64,000 bases of DNA from assembly GCF_014850975.1 (NCBI RefSeq), contig NZ_JACXST010000001.1, positions 1,488,001 to 1,552,000 on the forward strand, in the 5' to 3' direction. The position numbers were made by a program, and so were the translations under genes. Under the pieces are notes generated by a model that was not told where the DNA came from, did no database searches, and saw only the letters and a list, made by a program, of their open reading frames with translations. This document shows, in pieces, positions 7,501 through 16,399 of the stretch (the stretch's first letter is position 1; every line of letters starts with the position of its first letter). Source of the stretch: Methylomonas fluvii (GTDB lineage Bacteria > Pseudomonadota > Gammaproteobacteria > Methylococcales > Methylomonadaceae).

Positions 7501-9724
7501 AGGCAAGGCGGTGTTCCGCGCGGCGATGAGCATCCAGCTCAATGCCGAAGCCCGGCGCCGGCAGTTTAAAAAATCCGATTACGCCGAGCTGGCTTTGCAT
7601 TACAAGGACAAGATCATCCAGGTGCATGTGATGGCGGAATATGCCCGGCTGGCGCTGGGTAAGATTCAGGCGGCGATGGCGTTTATCGTCGATTACTTTG
7701 GTATGGACAGGCACGAATTCGTGCGCCGCTATTTTGCTGGCCGTCAGGATATTTTGGAAATGGCGACCACCGAAGCTGCGCATCGGCGCATCCTCACCGA
7801 CCTGCAAAATCCAGAACAACAAGCCATCGTCGCCGCGCCGCCGGAAGGCAGTCAACTGGTGCTGGCCGGCCCCGGCTCCGGCAAAACCAAGGTGATTGTG
7901 CATCGGGTGGCCTGGTTGCTGCGCGAATGCATGGTGTTGCCGGAAGACATTATGGTGTTGAGTTATAACCGCTCGGCGGCCGTCGAAATCCGCAAGCGTT
8001 TATGGGCATTAATCGGTGCCGATGCCGCCGGGGTGACCGTACAAACCCTGCATAGCCTGGCGATGCGGCTGACCGGTACCAGCTATGCGGTAGCCGCCGA
8101 GCATGGCGAACAAGTCGACTTCAAGGCGGTATTTAAATCCGCCACGGCTTTATTACTGCAAGCGGAGCAGGGCGACGAGCTGGGGTCGAGCATCCAGCGC
8201 GACCGCTTGCTATCCGGTTTGCGCTATTTGCTGGTGGATGAATATCAGGACATCAACGCCGAGCATTACGAATTGATCAGCGCGCTGGCCGGCAGGGCTA
8301 TTAGCAGCGAGGAAGACAAATTGTCGCTATTGGCGGTGGGCGACGATGATCAAAATATTTACGCGTTTGACGGGGCGAATGTGCGCTTCATCAAGCAATT
8401 TGCCACGGATTATCAGGCCAAAACCTACTATCTGATTGAAAACTATCGCTCCACCGCGCAGATCATTCATTGTGCAAACCGGGTGATTGCGCCGGCGCGG
8501 GAGCGGATGAAAACGCAACATGCCATCCAAATCAATTATGCGCGCCGGGATGCGGCGGAAGGCGGCGAATTTGCCGAACTGGATAGTTTGACGCAAGGTC
8601 GGGTACATATTCTGGAAACGCCGGGGCCACTGCACGGCGAAATCGAAGTGGCGCTGGCCGAGCTGATGCGGCTGAATAATTTGGCGCACTCGGGCCAAGC
8701 CAGTCATTGGGGCCGGTTTGCAGTGATCGCTAGGCATTGGGAAACATTAGAGCCGCTCGCCGAATTATGCCGGTTGCAAGGCATTGCGGTGCGCTTGCTG
8801 CGCGATAGTGCTTTGCTGAATTTGCATGGCACACGGGAAGGCTATGGCCTGCTGGCTTTGTTGAACAAGCCGCGGGCTAACTCTGGTAAATCTAGAGTGT
8901 TACTGCGCTACGGGACCTTGTCGCGCTGGTTTAAGCGCCGCTACCGGCAGGCCGTGGATGAGCTGATCGAACATCCTTATCGCGCCACGCTGGCGCAATT
9001 TATCATCGCTGCCGAGACTGTCACGCCAGGCTGTCAGCATGTGGTTAGCAACCTTGTCGAAGCGCTATACGAATTCGGTACCGGTAGCCAGTCCGGTGAA
9101 AACCATAGCCGGCATGCGCCGCTGCTGCTATTGACAGCACATCGAGCCAAGGGCTTGGAGTTCGATCATGTCCTGATTCTGGACGGTGGCGGCTGGCAGC
9201 AAAGCAGCGATGACGAGCGGCGGCTATTTTACGTGGCGATGACGCGCGCCCGCAAAACCCTGACTATTTGCGCCAGGCAGGGTGGGCGGAATGCTTTTAT
9301 CCGAGACTGCGAGGCGCTTTGCGTTAAAACCCAGCCCCAATTCAGTCGCGAAGTTCCAGCGTTGGGGCAACGTACTTGGGTGGCCGATTTGGAGCAAGTT
9401 GTGCTGTCATGGCCGGGGTATTTCGCGCCGGATAAGCCTATTCATGGGGCAATTGCCGCCTTGGAGGTTGGCTGCGAGTTGAGATTGCGAGCCAGAAGCG
9501 ATGGGCAAAGCGGTTGGGAGCTGGCGGATTTAAACGGCATGACAGTCACTCGGATGGCCAAGGCTTTTACGCCGCCAACCGGCAGGATAGTGACGGCGCG
9601 AGTTGCTGCCATTTCGGTTTGGCATAAAACTGCCGGCCATACCGAAAATCTGCGTTGCGAGCAGTGGGAACTGGTATTGCCTGAAATTTTGTATATGCCA
9701 GCCGATAAGGTTCCAAGGTCGTGA
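4562..9724 (+). CDS. Exonuclease-like / RecQ / UvrD-type helicase fusion
   Basis: A 1720-residue protein with three enzymatic parts. Residues ~8-175 resemble a DEDD 3'-5' exonuclease: CIDIETA (acidic pair at about 15 and 17), GHNVIAFD, then a later DPVRDAE segment. Residues ~295-625 are a RecQ superfamily 2 helicase: PTGGGKSLCYQLPA near 317, DEAH near 420, QEAGRAGRD near 605. Residues ~640-1080 are winged-helix-like and unassigned. Residues ~1085-1600 are a superfamily 1 UvrD/Rep-type helicase: GPGSGKT near 1103, VDEYQD near 1225, AHRAKGLEFDHV near 1525 and FYVAMTRARK near 1555. All motor motifs appear intact, so it could be a processive repair or recombination enzyme acting on forks or ends. 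It seems to stand alone: the next gene is convergent. The start ATG has no clear ribosome site. Confidence 0.92.
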   Translation: MAQPPDRIRAKCLCIDIETARQDSLRLREIGAYRPDTDARLRLSGKAADLTQKLDQISEGAAFVLGHNVIAFDQPALSVLHPDLALHRLPLVDTLELSPVAFPQNPYHRLVKDYKLCTTTRNDPVRDAELAYELFLDQAEALRLRVAEYPDEALCLHFLLAPENGKGVANFFATLRAALRPSLGDAQAAWLRATGGKVCRAGQQRIVNDYLPEPDWHKPLAYVLAWLRVSGGNSVLPPWVSLAFPKTRELIAILRDVPCGDAECEWCREQHDLSQLLPRYFPGITQFRPTPTTEDGRSLQQVIVEHGFAGTPTLAILPTGGGKSLCYQLPALARFYRNGSLTVIISPLQSLMKDQVDNLEARGITCAGYINSLLNPTERQMMLDKLRLGDLGLIFIAPEQFRSTAFAKALQHREVGAWVFDEAHCLSKWGHDFRPDYLYVSRFIKTRQKDKPSPVFCFTATAKPDVVEDIVEHFRKRLGISLACLTGGVSRENLQYEVHAVPAQAKYPEVLRLLEQSLRDAGGAIVFCARQKTVEEMAEFLKQAGLDCGYFHGGMQPEQKRQVQEAFIAGELRVIAATNAFGMGVDKADVRLVIHLDTPGSLENYLQEAGRAGRDQDLARCVLLYDDTDLDVQFRLLRNSRLTQHDIAAILKALRGIERKDRSEGSVVVTSGEILLEIPDKHGIDPDAADADTKVRIAVAWLEEARLLERQENHTRVFPGSLQVASIDEARLLLQKKLGPNADIEPYIVLLSQLFYSEDDEGISTDDLMLATGRNSHEVQSMLRDLDRYKLVSNDTEIGVTLYRDPDTADRLEDLRKLEDALIASLREAAPDADREQWQILNVRRLCDTLRRDAGVELTPDKLTRLMKSFAETFGDGNGLRGFFALRPAGQDNRYLKLLRSWQDIDTIRHKRMRLAQALLNYFLAKRQGNNLLVTCKQGDLEAALQADLTLQDLDVRDWQVALAAALIYLDSNEVLHLARGKAVFRAAMSIQLNAEARRRQFKKSDYAELALHYKDKIIQVHVMAEYARLALGKIQAAMAFIVDYFGMDRHEFVRRYFAGRQDILEMATTEAAHRRILTDLQNPEQQAIVAAPPEGSQLVLAGPGSGKTKVIVHRVAWLLRECMVLPEDIMVLSYNRSAAVEIRKRLWALIGADAAGVTVQTLHSLAMRLTGTSYAVAAEHGEQVDFKAVFKSATALLLQAEQGDELGSSIQRDRLLSGLRYLLVDEYQDINAEHYELISALAGRAISSEEDKLSLLAVGDDDQNIYAFDGANVRFIKQFATDYQAKTYYLIENYRSTAQIIHCANRVIAPARERMKTQHAIQINYARRDAAEGGEFAELDSLTQGRVHILETPGPLHGEIEVALAELMRLNNLAHSGQASHWGRFAVIARHWETLEPLAELCRLQGIAVRLLRDSALLNLHGTREGYGLLALLNKPRANSGKSRVLLRYGTLSRWFKRRYRQAVDELIEHPYRATLAQFIIAAETVTPGCQHVVSNLVEALYEFGTGSQSGENHSRHAPLLLLTAHRAKGLEFDHVLILDGGGWQQSSDDERRLFYVAMTRARKTLTICARQGGRNAFIRDCEALCVKTQPQFSREVPALGQRTWVADLEQVVLSWPGYFAPDKPIHGAIAALEVGCELRLRARSDGQSGWELADLNGMTVTRMAKAFTPPTGRIVTARVAAISVWHKTAGHTENLRCEQWELVLPEILYMPADKVPRS

Positions 9725-9767
9725 TTTAACAACCTCGGGAGTCTGGAAGCCACTGCCTTATGTCGTC

Positions 9768-9806
9768 AAGCCGTTCGTGCTGAGCCTGTCGAAGCATGAT
9801 CGGCTT
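9768..9806. repeat. Palindromic intergenic repeat
   Basis: Arms AAGCCG (9768-9773) and CGGCTT (9801-9806) enclose further pairing, TCGTGC with GCATGA, around TGAGCCTGTCGAA. The phrase CGTTCGTGCTGAGCCTGTCGAAGC is of a kind seen as a dispersed repeat in many proteobacterial genomes. It lies between the convergent helicase fusion and gatB. Confidence 0.6.
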
Positions 9807-9811
9807 GAGCG

Positions 9812-9839
9812 CGGGAAACCGAAATTTTTCCGGTCTCCC
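9812..9839. terminator. Probable bidirectional terminator hairpin
   Basis: GGGAAACCG and CGGTCTCCC form an imperfect stem around an AAATTTTT centre, between two convergent genes. The position fits transcription ending in both directions, but no long T run follows the stem on either strand. Confidence 0.4.
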
Positions 9840-9860
9840 TTAAGGTAATACCTTGAGTCC

Positions 9861-11300
9861 TTAGTTTTTCAGCTTGGCAATCAACATCTTGTTCACTTCA
9901 CCCGGATTGGCCTTGCCTTGGGTTTCTTTCATGATTTGCCCGACCAGAGCCATCAACGCCTTGTCTTTGCCGGCCCGATATTGCTCGACCGGTACCGGGT
10001 TGGCGGCGATGACTTTGTCTACGATGGCTTCGATCGCGCCGGTGTCGGTGATCTGCTTCAAGCCTTCTTTTTCGATGATTTCATCGGCGCTGTCGTTGCT
10101 GTTCCACAGCTTGTCGAATACCTGTTTGGCGGTTTTGCCGGAAATGGTGTTGTCGGCAATGCGTTTGAGCAGGCCGGACAGACGCTCGGCATTGACCGGA
10201 CAGTCGCCGATTTCCAATCCGGCTTTGTTCAATGCGCCCAACACGTCGCCGGTCAGCCAGTTGCCGGCCAGCTTCGCTTCGCCGCCCGAGGCTTTGACCA
10301 CTGTTTCGTAAAAGTCGGCCAGTTCGCGTGACGACGTCAAGGTGGTAGCGCTTTCGTTATCCAGGGTGTATTGCTCGATGAAACGCTGTTTTTTGGCGTC
10401 CGGCAATTCCGGCAGTGTGGTGCGGATTTCGTTTTTCAAACTTTCTTCGATCAATACCGGCAGCAAGTCTGGATCGGGGAAGTAACGGTAATCGTTGGCT
10501 TCTTCCTTGCTGCGCATGGAGCGGGTTTCGTCTTTGTTGGCGTCGTACAGGCGAGTTTCCTGAACCACTTTGCCGCCGCCTTCGATGACATCAATTTGCC
10601 GCTCGATTTCGTGGTTGATGGCTTTTTCGACGAACTTGAAGGAGTTGATGTTCTTGATTTCCGCGCGGGTGCCGAACTCATTTTGGCCTTTCGGGCGCAC
10701 CGAAACGTTGGCGTCGCAGCGGAACGAGCCTTCCTGCATGTTGCCGTCGCAGATTTCCAGATAACGCACCAGTTCGTGCAATTTACGCATGTAGGCCACG
10801 GCCTCTTTGGCGGAGCGCATGTCCGGTTCGGAAACGATTTCCAATAACGGCGTGCCGGCACGGTTCAAGTCGATGCCGGTCAGGCCGTGGAAGTCTTCGT
10901 GCAAGGATTTGCCGGCATCTTCTTCCAGATGAGCGCGGGTGATGCCGATGCGTTTGCTGACGCCATCGACTTCGATGTCCAGATGGCCATTGCCGACGAT
11001 GGGCAACTCGAACTGGCTAATCTGGTAGCCTTTCGGTAAGTCTGGGTAAAAGTAGTTTTTGCGGGCGAACACCGAATGCGGGGCAATCTCGGCATCAATC
11101 GCCAAGCCAAAAGTTACGGCCTTGCGCACGGCATCTTTGTTCAAAACTGGTAACACACCGGGCAAGCCCAAATCGACCGCGCAGGCCTGGGTGTTGGGTT
11201 CCGCGCCATATGCGGTGGCCGCGCCGGAGAAGATTTTCGATTTCGTGGAGAGTTGGGTATGGATTTCCAGGCCGATGACGGCTTCCCATTGTGAGTTCAT
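9861..11300 (-). CDS. gatB: Asp-tRNA(Asn)/Glu-tRNA(Gln) amidotransferase subunit B
   Basis: GatB is the tRNA-binding and kinase subunit of GatCAB. It phosphorylates the side-chain carboxylate of misacylated Glu-tRNA(Gln) or Asp-tRNA(Asn) so that ammonia from GatA can complete the amide. The protein is full length (479 residues) and begins [20 protein letters not shown], the family signature. The cradle domain covers about residues 1-290, with [11 protein letters not shown] and GYQISQFE visible. The C-terminal helical YqeY-like tail ends in [13 protein letters not shown]. The gene is the last of the gat operon and is separated from gatA by a Uma2-family gene, 18 bases upstream of its start. 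Having all three subunits suggests the cell makes at least one of Gln-tRNA or Asn-tRNA by transamidation. Confidence 0.97.
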   Translation of the reverse strand: MNSQWEAVIGLEIHTQLSTKSKIFSGAATAYGAEPNTQACAVDLGLPGVLPVLNKDAVRKAVTFGLAIDAEIAPHSVFARKNYFYPDLPKGYQISQFELPIVGNGHLDIEVDGVSKRIGITRAHLEEDAGKSLHEDFHGLTGIDLNRAGTPLLEIVSEPDMRSAKEAVAYMRKLHELVRYLEICDGNMQEGSFRCDANVSVRPKGQNEFGTRAEIKNINSFKFVEKAINHEIERQIDVIEGGGKVVQETRLYDANKDETRSMRSKEEANDYRYFPDPDLLPVLIEESLKNEIRTTLPELPDAKKQRFIEQYTLDNESATTLTSSRELADFYETVVKASGGEAKLAGNWLTGDVLGALNKAGLEIGDCPVNAERLSGLLKRIADNTISGKTAKQVFDKLWNSNDSADEIIEKEGLKQITDTGAIEAIVDKVIAANPVPVEQYRAGKDKALMALVGQIMKETQGKANPGEVNKMLIAKLKN

Positions 11301-11318
11301 TCTTGGTTCCTTTAAAGC

Positions 11319-11921
11319 TTATTCGGCAAAAACGTCGTTCAGGTCGATTTGCAGGTCGGGGAATAAATAGGGTGTAGCGATTTCATCGCCGGGGTGCATG
11401 GCGTGTAACTGATACTTTTGATTTTGGTCGAGCACGAACTGATACAGGGTTTGTTCGTAGGGGTGGACGATCCAGTATTCAGTGACTGCGCTTTCCCGAT
11501 ACAACTGGAATTTCAACCTTAATTCCCTCTGGCTGTTGCCAGGCGACAAAATCTCGATGATCCAATCCGGCGCGCCGTCACAGCCCTGTTCGGTCAATTT
11601 TTCCTTGTCGCAGATGACGCATAAATCCGGCTGCACGACGCTGAACACTTCGCGGTCTTTTAGCAGGGATTTACGCCGATCGTAGAGTTTGACGTCGAAG
11701 GGGGCAACGTACACATTGCAATGCTTGTGCTTGAAATGATTGCCCAAACTGACGGATAAATTTAGCGACACACTTTGGTGTTTCCTGCTAGGCGCCGGCG
11801 ACATCGCCATGATCTTGCCCTTGATCAACTCGACACTTTCTTCCAGTCGCCAGGTCAGATAATCGGCGTAGCTATAGGTGCCGTTGGGGTCCAGTTGCGA
11901 CAATTGCGTGATCGGCGCCAT
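11319..11921 (-). CDS. Uma2 family (DUF820) putative endonuclease
   Basis: A 200-residue protein of the Uma2/DUF820 family, which has a PD-(D/E)xK nuclease fold and mostly unknown biological roles. Visible family features are the N-terminal TYSYADYLTW and the LIKGKIMAMSPAPS stretch, a PDLCVICD strand, and DWIIEILSPGNSQREL, which carries the acidic core. It lies inside the gat operon, 13 bases after gatA and 18 bases before gatB, in the same direction, so it is almost certainly co-transcribed. Such genes are abundant and mobile in cyanobacteria and scattered elsewhere, so recent insertion is plausible. I see no reason to link it to tRNA amidation. Confidence 0.85.
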   Translation of the reverse strand: MAPITQLSQLDPNGTYSYADYLTWRLEESVELIKGKIMAMSPAPSRKHQSVSLNLSVSLGNHFKHKHCNVYVAPFDVKLYDRRKSLLKDREVFSVVQPDLCVICDKEKLTEQGCDGAPDWIIEILSPGNSQRELRLKFQLYRESAVTEYWIVHPYEQTLYQFVLDQNQKYQLHAMHPGDEIATPYLFPDLQIDLNDVFAE

Positions 11922-11934
11922 GTTGCCTCCCGTG

Positions 11935-13386
11935 TTATTCGAAACCTTTCGGTACTTGCAAATGCCAATCAGTCACTTGCTGATAGCGATGGCCGACATT
12001 CAGCAATTTGGCTTCGCTGAAATAATTGCCTATCACATGCAAGCCCACCGGTTTGCCGTCAATGAAGCCGGCCGGAATCGACATCGCCGGCAAACCCGCC
12101 AAGTTGATGGCGATGGTGTAAATGTCTTCCAGGTACATCTGGATCGGGTCGCTGGTTTTTTCGCCGATGTTGAACGCAGTGTTGGGCGTAACTGGGCCCA
12201 TCAGCACATCAACTTCGCTCAAAGCACGCTTGAAGTCGTCACTGATCAGGCGGCGCACTTGCTGGGCTTTTAAATAATATGCGTCGTAATAGCCGGCCGA
12301 CAGCGCATAGGTGCCCATCAGAATGCGGCGTTTGACTTCCGCGCCGAAGGCTTCGCCGCGCGAGCGGGTATAAAGGTCGGTCAAGTCTGCCGGATTTTGG
12401 CAACGGTAACCGAAGCGCACGCCGTCGTAGCGCGACAGGTTGGACGAGCATTCGGCTGAAGCGATCACGTAATAAGCCGGAATTGCCAACTGCAGATTAG
12501 GCATGTCCACTTCTTTGACTTCCGCGCCCAGTTTTTGATACTCGGCAATCGCAGCCTGGATGGTGGCGGCCATTTGGCTGTCCAATTCGGCGCTGAAAAA
12601 CTGTTTCGGCAGACCGATTTTCAAGCCTTGCAAACTATCGTTCAGGCTGGTGCTGTAGTCAGGCACGGTTTGATCGACGCTGGTGGAGTCTTTAGGGTCG
12701 AAGCCCGCCATGACTTGCAGCAACAGGGCGGCATCCTCAGCGCTACGCGCCATCGGGCCTCCTTGGTCCAAGCTGGATGCATAAGCGATCATGCCGTAAC
12801 GCGATACGCGGCCGTAAGTCGGTTTCAGGCCGGTGATACCGCACAGGGCAGCCGGCTGCCTAATCGAACCGCCGGTGTCGGTGCCGGTCACCGCAGGTGC
12901 CAGGCGCGCCGCGACAGCCGCCGCCGAGCCGCCGGAAGAGCCGCCAGGCACGCAATCGGTCGCCCAAGGGTTGCGCACCGGGCCGTAAAAGCTGTTTTCG
13001 TTGGATGAGCCCATCGCAAACTCGTCCATGTTCAATTTGCCCAGCATCACCGCGCCGGCACTGTTGAAGTGTTCAACTACCGTGGCGTCGTAAGGGGCGA
13101 TGAAGTTATCCAACATTTTCGAACCGCAGCTGGTCTTAGTGCCTAGCGTGCAGAAAATGTCTTTTTGGGCGATGGGGATGCCGGCCAATGGTCCAGCGTT
13201 GCCGGTAGCCAGCAACTGATCGGCCGCCTGGGCCTGTTGCAAGGCGCTGTCGGCGCTCACGGTAATAAATGCGTTCAGGTCATGGTGCTGGTGGGTGCGG
13301 TCCAGAAAATGTTGGGTCAGTTCTACGCTGGAGAATGCTTTGCTGCGCAGCCCGGCTGCCAGTTCGGTGAGGGTAAGTTTGTGCAT
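11935..13386 (-). CDS. gatA: Asp-tRNA(Asn)/Glu-tRNA(Gln) amidotransferase subunit A
   Basis: GatA is the glutaminase subunit of GatCAB; it releases ammonia from glutamine and channels it to GatB. At 483 residues it is full length. The amidase signature is intact: the catalytic Lys in AGIPIAQKD, the Gly-Ser-rich loop [11 protein letters not shown], and the nucleophile region [13 protein letters not shown] supply the Ser-cisSer-Lys triad. The C-terminal part contains GPVTPNTAF and the SIPAGF strand common to the family. It starts 8 bases after the gatC stop, so the two are translated from one message. Confidence 0.97.
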   Translation of the reverse strand: MHKLTLTELAAGLRSKAFSSVELTQHFLDRTHQHHDLNAFITVSADSALQQAQAADQLLATGNAGPLAGIPIAQKDIFCTLGTKTSCGSKMLDNFIAPYDATVVEHFNSAGAVMLGKLNMDEFAMGSSNENSFYGPVRNPWATDCVPGGSSGGSAAAVAARLAPAVTGTDTGGSIRQPAALCGITGLKPTYGRVSRYGMIAYASSLDQGGPMARSAEDAALLLQVMAGFDPKDSTSVDQTVPDYSTSLNDSLQGLKIGLPKQFFSAELDSQMAATIQAAIAEYQKLGAEVKEVDMPNLQLAIPAYYVIASAECSSNLSRYDGVRFGYRCQNPADLTDLYTRSRGEAFGAEVKRRILMGTYALSAGYYDAYYLKAQQVRRLISDDFKRALSEVDVLMGPVTPNTAFNIGEKTSDPIQMYLEDIYTIAINLAGLPAMSIPAGFIDGKPVGLHVIGNYFSEAKLLNVGHRYQQVTDWHLQVPKGFE

Positions 13387-13394
13387 AATCGTCC

Positions 13395-13682
13395 TTAATC
13401 GATGACTTTAGGGACCAGGTACAATCCGGCTTCGGTTTGCGGGGCGATGGTTTGGAAATGGTCGCGCTGATCGGTCTCGGTGACGGCGTCATCGCGCAGG
13501 CGCTGCATTTGATCCAGCGGATGCGCCATGGGTGTCACGCCGATCGTGTCTAATTGGCCCATTTGCGTCATTAATGCCAGTACCCCGGATAGGTCTTTTG
13601 CATAGTGTTCGACATCTTGTTCAGCAATGCCCAGCCTTGCCAGGTGAGCGATTTTTTTAACGTCATTCGCCGTTAACGACAT
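13395..13682 (-). CDS. gatC: Asp-tRNA(Asn)/Glu-tRNA(Gln) amidotransferase subunit C
   Basis: GatC is the small subunit that wraps around GatA and stabilises GatCAB. The protein has 95 residues, the normal size, with the N-terminal signature [12 protein letters not shown] and the later [11 protein letters not shown] and YLVPKVID. It is the first gene of the operon, divergent from mreB with 114 bases between the starts. A good ribosome site (TGGAG on the minus strand) precedes the ATG. Confidence 0.96.
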   Translation of the reverse strand: MSLTANDVKKIAHLARLGIAEQDVEHYAKDLSGVLALMTQMGQLDTIGVTPMAHPLDQMQRLRDDAVTETDQRDHFQTIAPQTEAGLYLVPKVID

Positions 13683-13760
13683 TCTTGTAACTCCAGGTTT
13701 TCTTAGTAAAACTATGATACTTTATATCTTGCTCAAATACCTGCTTGATTGTTAAAGTAG

Positions 13761-14840
<1,080 letters not shown>

Positions 14841-14862
14841 GCGCTGTACCGAAAAATCTCTG

Positions 14863-14904
14863 AAAGGCCGCTGTGACCGCGTAAAGCGGCTACAGCGGCC
14901 TTTT
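14863..14904 (+). terminator. Strong hairpin after mreB, partial terminator
   Basis: AAAGGCCGCTGT (14863-14874) pairs perfectly with ACAGCGGCCTTT (14892-14903), and the loop contains a second small stem. Only TTTTC follows, so readthrough into mreC is likely. Confidence 0.7.
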
Positions 14905-15021
14905 CTATGAATTTATGCCGCTCGGCACATGAACTGCCCATGAGCGGAGCTTGATTGTTCTTGCTGTCGCGTCGACGGGTGCCGGTCTTGCTCGTCGCGT
15001 TTTGATTGTTAGAGGTTTGCC

Positions 15022-15918
15022 ATAAAACTCTTATTTGCCAAAGGCCCTTCACTTAATACCCGCTTACTGGTGGCATTGCTGGTATCAATTTCGATGTTAG
15101 TGATTGATTACCGCAGTGAACGCCTGGATCGGGTGCGCTCCTTGTTATCGGTGTTCACCTATCCCTTACAGTCGCTGGCCAGTCTGCCGGTCGATTTTTA
15201 TCAAACGGTTTCCGGAACAGTCATTTCTTTTGTGGAATTGCAAAAAGAAAACCGCCGCTTGAAAGAAGCTCAATTCGTCAATGATGCGAAATTGTTGAAA
15301 TTCGCAGCCTTGGAAAAGGAAAACACGCGTCTGCGGATGTTGCTGGAAAACTCCTTTCAGCTTGGCGAACAAGTGCTGGTAGCCGAACTGGTGTCGGTAA
15401 AACTGGCGCCTTACGAACACACGGTGGTGGTCAACAAAGGCTCGCGATTTGGCGTGCATCCGGAACAGCCTGTTTTGGATGCCAACGGTATCGTCGGGCA
15501 GGTGGTGCGGGCCTTACCGTCCAGCTCGGAAGTGATGCTGATCACCGATCCCGACCATGCCGTTCCAGTACAGGTCAACCGCAACGGTTTGCGTACCATC
15601 GCTTTCGGTACCGGCCAGCCCAATCGTCTGCATTTGCCGTTTCTGGCTAATAACGCTGACATCGTGCCGGGTGATTTGCTGGTTACCTCCGGGCTGGGTG
15701 GTGTGTTTCCAGCCGGGTATCCGGTGGCGGTAGTGGATAAGTTCGAAGCTAGGCCGGACAAATCTTTTGCCAATATTTACGCCACGCCAAAGGCGGAATT
15801 GGATAAAAGCCGCGAGTTTTTGATCGTCTGGAGTCATTCCACGCCGGTGGTGTTAGGCGAGCAGGGTAAAGCGCCAGCCGAGCCGGAAACCAAGGAAGCC
15901 GAGCATGTCGCGCCTTGA
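15022..15918 (+). CDS. mreC: Rod shape-determining protein MreC, apparent ATA start
   Basis: MreC links MreB filaments to the periplasmic elongation enzymes. It has one N-terminal membrane helix, a coiled coil (about residues 60-110) and a paired beta-barrel domain with motifs such as NKGSRFGVHPEQPV and SGLGGVFPAGYPV. The family N-terminus (K-x-x-F-x-x-GPSL then a membrane helix) is encoded from codon ATA 15022: after ATA come KLLFAKGPSL. An in-frame TAG lies four codons before it, AGAGG sits 6 bases ahead, and no ATG, GTG or TTG occurs before GTG 15070. Starting at GTG 15070 would delete the conserved N-terminus and cut into the membrane helix. The product from ATA is 298 residues, a normal size. 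The gene overlaps mreD by 14 bases. Confidence 0.9.
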   Translation: MKLLFAKGPSLNTRLLVALLVSISMLVIDYRSERLDRVRSLLSVFTYPLQSLASLPVDFYQTVSGTVISFVELQKENRRLKEAQFVNDAKLLKFAALEKENTRLRMLLENSFQLGEQVLVAELVSVKLAPYEHTVVVNKGSRFGVHPEQPVLDANGIVGQVVRALPSSSEVMLITDPDHAVPVQVNRNGLRTIAFGTGQPNRLHLPFLANNADIVPGDLLVTSGLGGVFPAGYPVAVVDKFEARPDKSFANIYATPKAELDKSREFLIVWSHSTPVVLGEQGKAPAEPETKEAEHVAP

Positions 15919-16393
15919 TTTTGCCGCCACCGTTTACTTCTTCGCTACCATAGGCGCGGCGATGGTGCTGCGGGTAATGTCGTTGTTTCCCAGTATGGAT
16001 GTATTCAATCCGGATTGGATAGTATTGGTGTTGATTTATTGGTCGATTGCCTTGCCGGAACGGTTTGGCGTATTCAGCGCTTGGTCGATAGGCTTGTTGA
16101 CTGACGTATTAACCGGCCGTTTGCTGGGTCAGTACGCCTTGATCTATGCGCTGATTTGCTATTTCAGTATCAACGAGCATCGGCGTTTGCGGCAATTTCC
16201 GATGGTGCAGCAATGCTTGTTTGTGTTTTTGTGTTTGCTTGCATCGCAGAGCATTATTTTCGGCACCGAAAGCATGCAGGCTGGCAATCGTCTGCCCCTG
16301 GCGTTTTGGTATCCGGTGTTATCCGGAACCTTGGTGTGGCCGCTGGTGTTTGTGGTGCTGCGTTATATCCGGGTAATGGCGCGCATCGTCTAA
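15905..16393 (+). CDS. mreD: Rod shape-determining protein MreD
   Basis: MreD is a small inner-membrane partner of MreC in the elongation complex. It has 162 residues with five or so hydrophobic helices and the family-like stretches DWIVLVLIYWSIALP and GLLTDVLTGRLLGQYAL near residues 35-80. It starts inside the end of mreC (14-base overlap) and ends 6 bases before mrdA, so the three are translationally coupled. Confidence 0.93.
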   Translation: MSRLDFAATVYFFATIGAAMVLRVMSLFPSMDVFNPDWIVLVLIYWSIALPERFGVFSAWSIGLLTDVLTGRLLGQYALIYALICYFSINEHRRLRQFPMVQQCLFVFLCLLASQSIIFGTESMQAGNRLPLAFWYPVLSGTLVWPLVFVVLRYIRVMARIV

Positions 16394-16399
16394 CGGAGC

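Noticed and set aside
15070-15918. mreC starting at GTG 15070
   Set aside because: This would remove the conserved KxxFxxGPSL segment and cut into the membrane helix, and no ribosome site precedes it.
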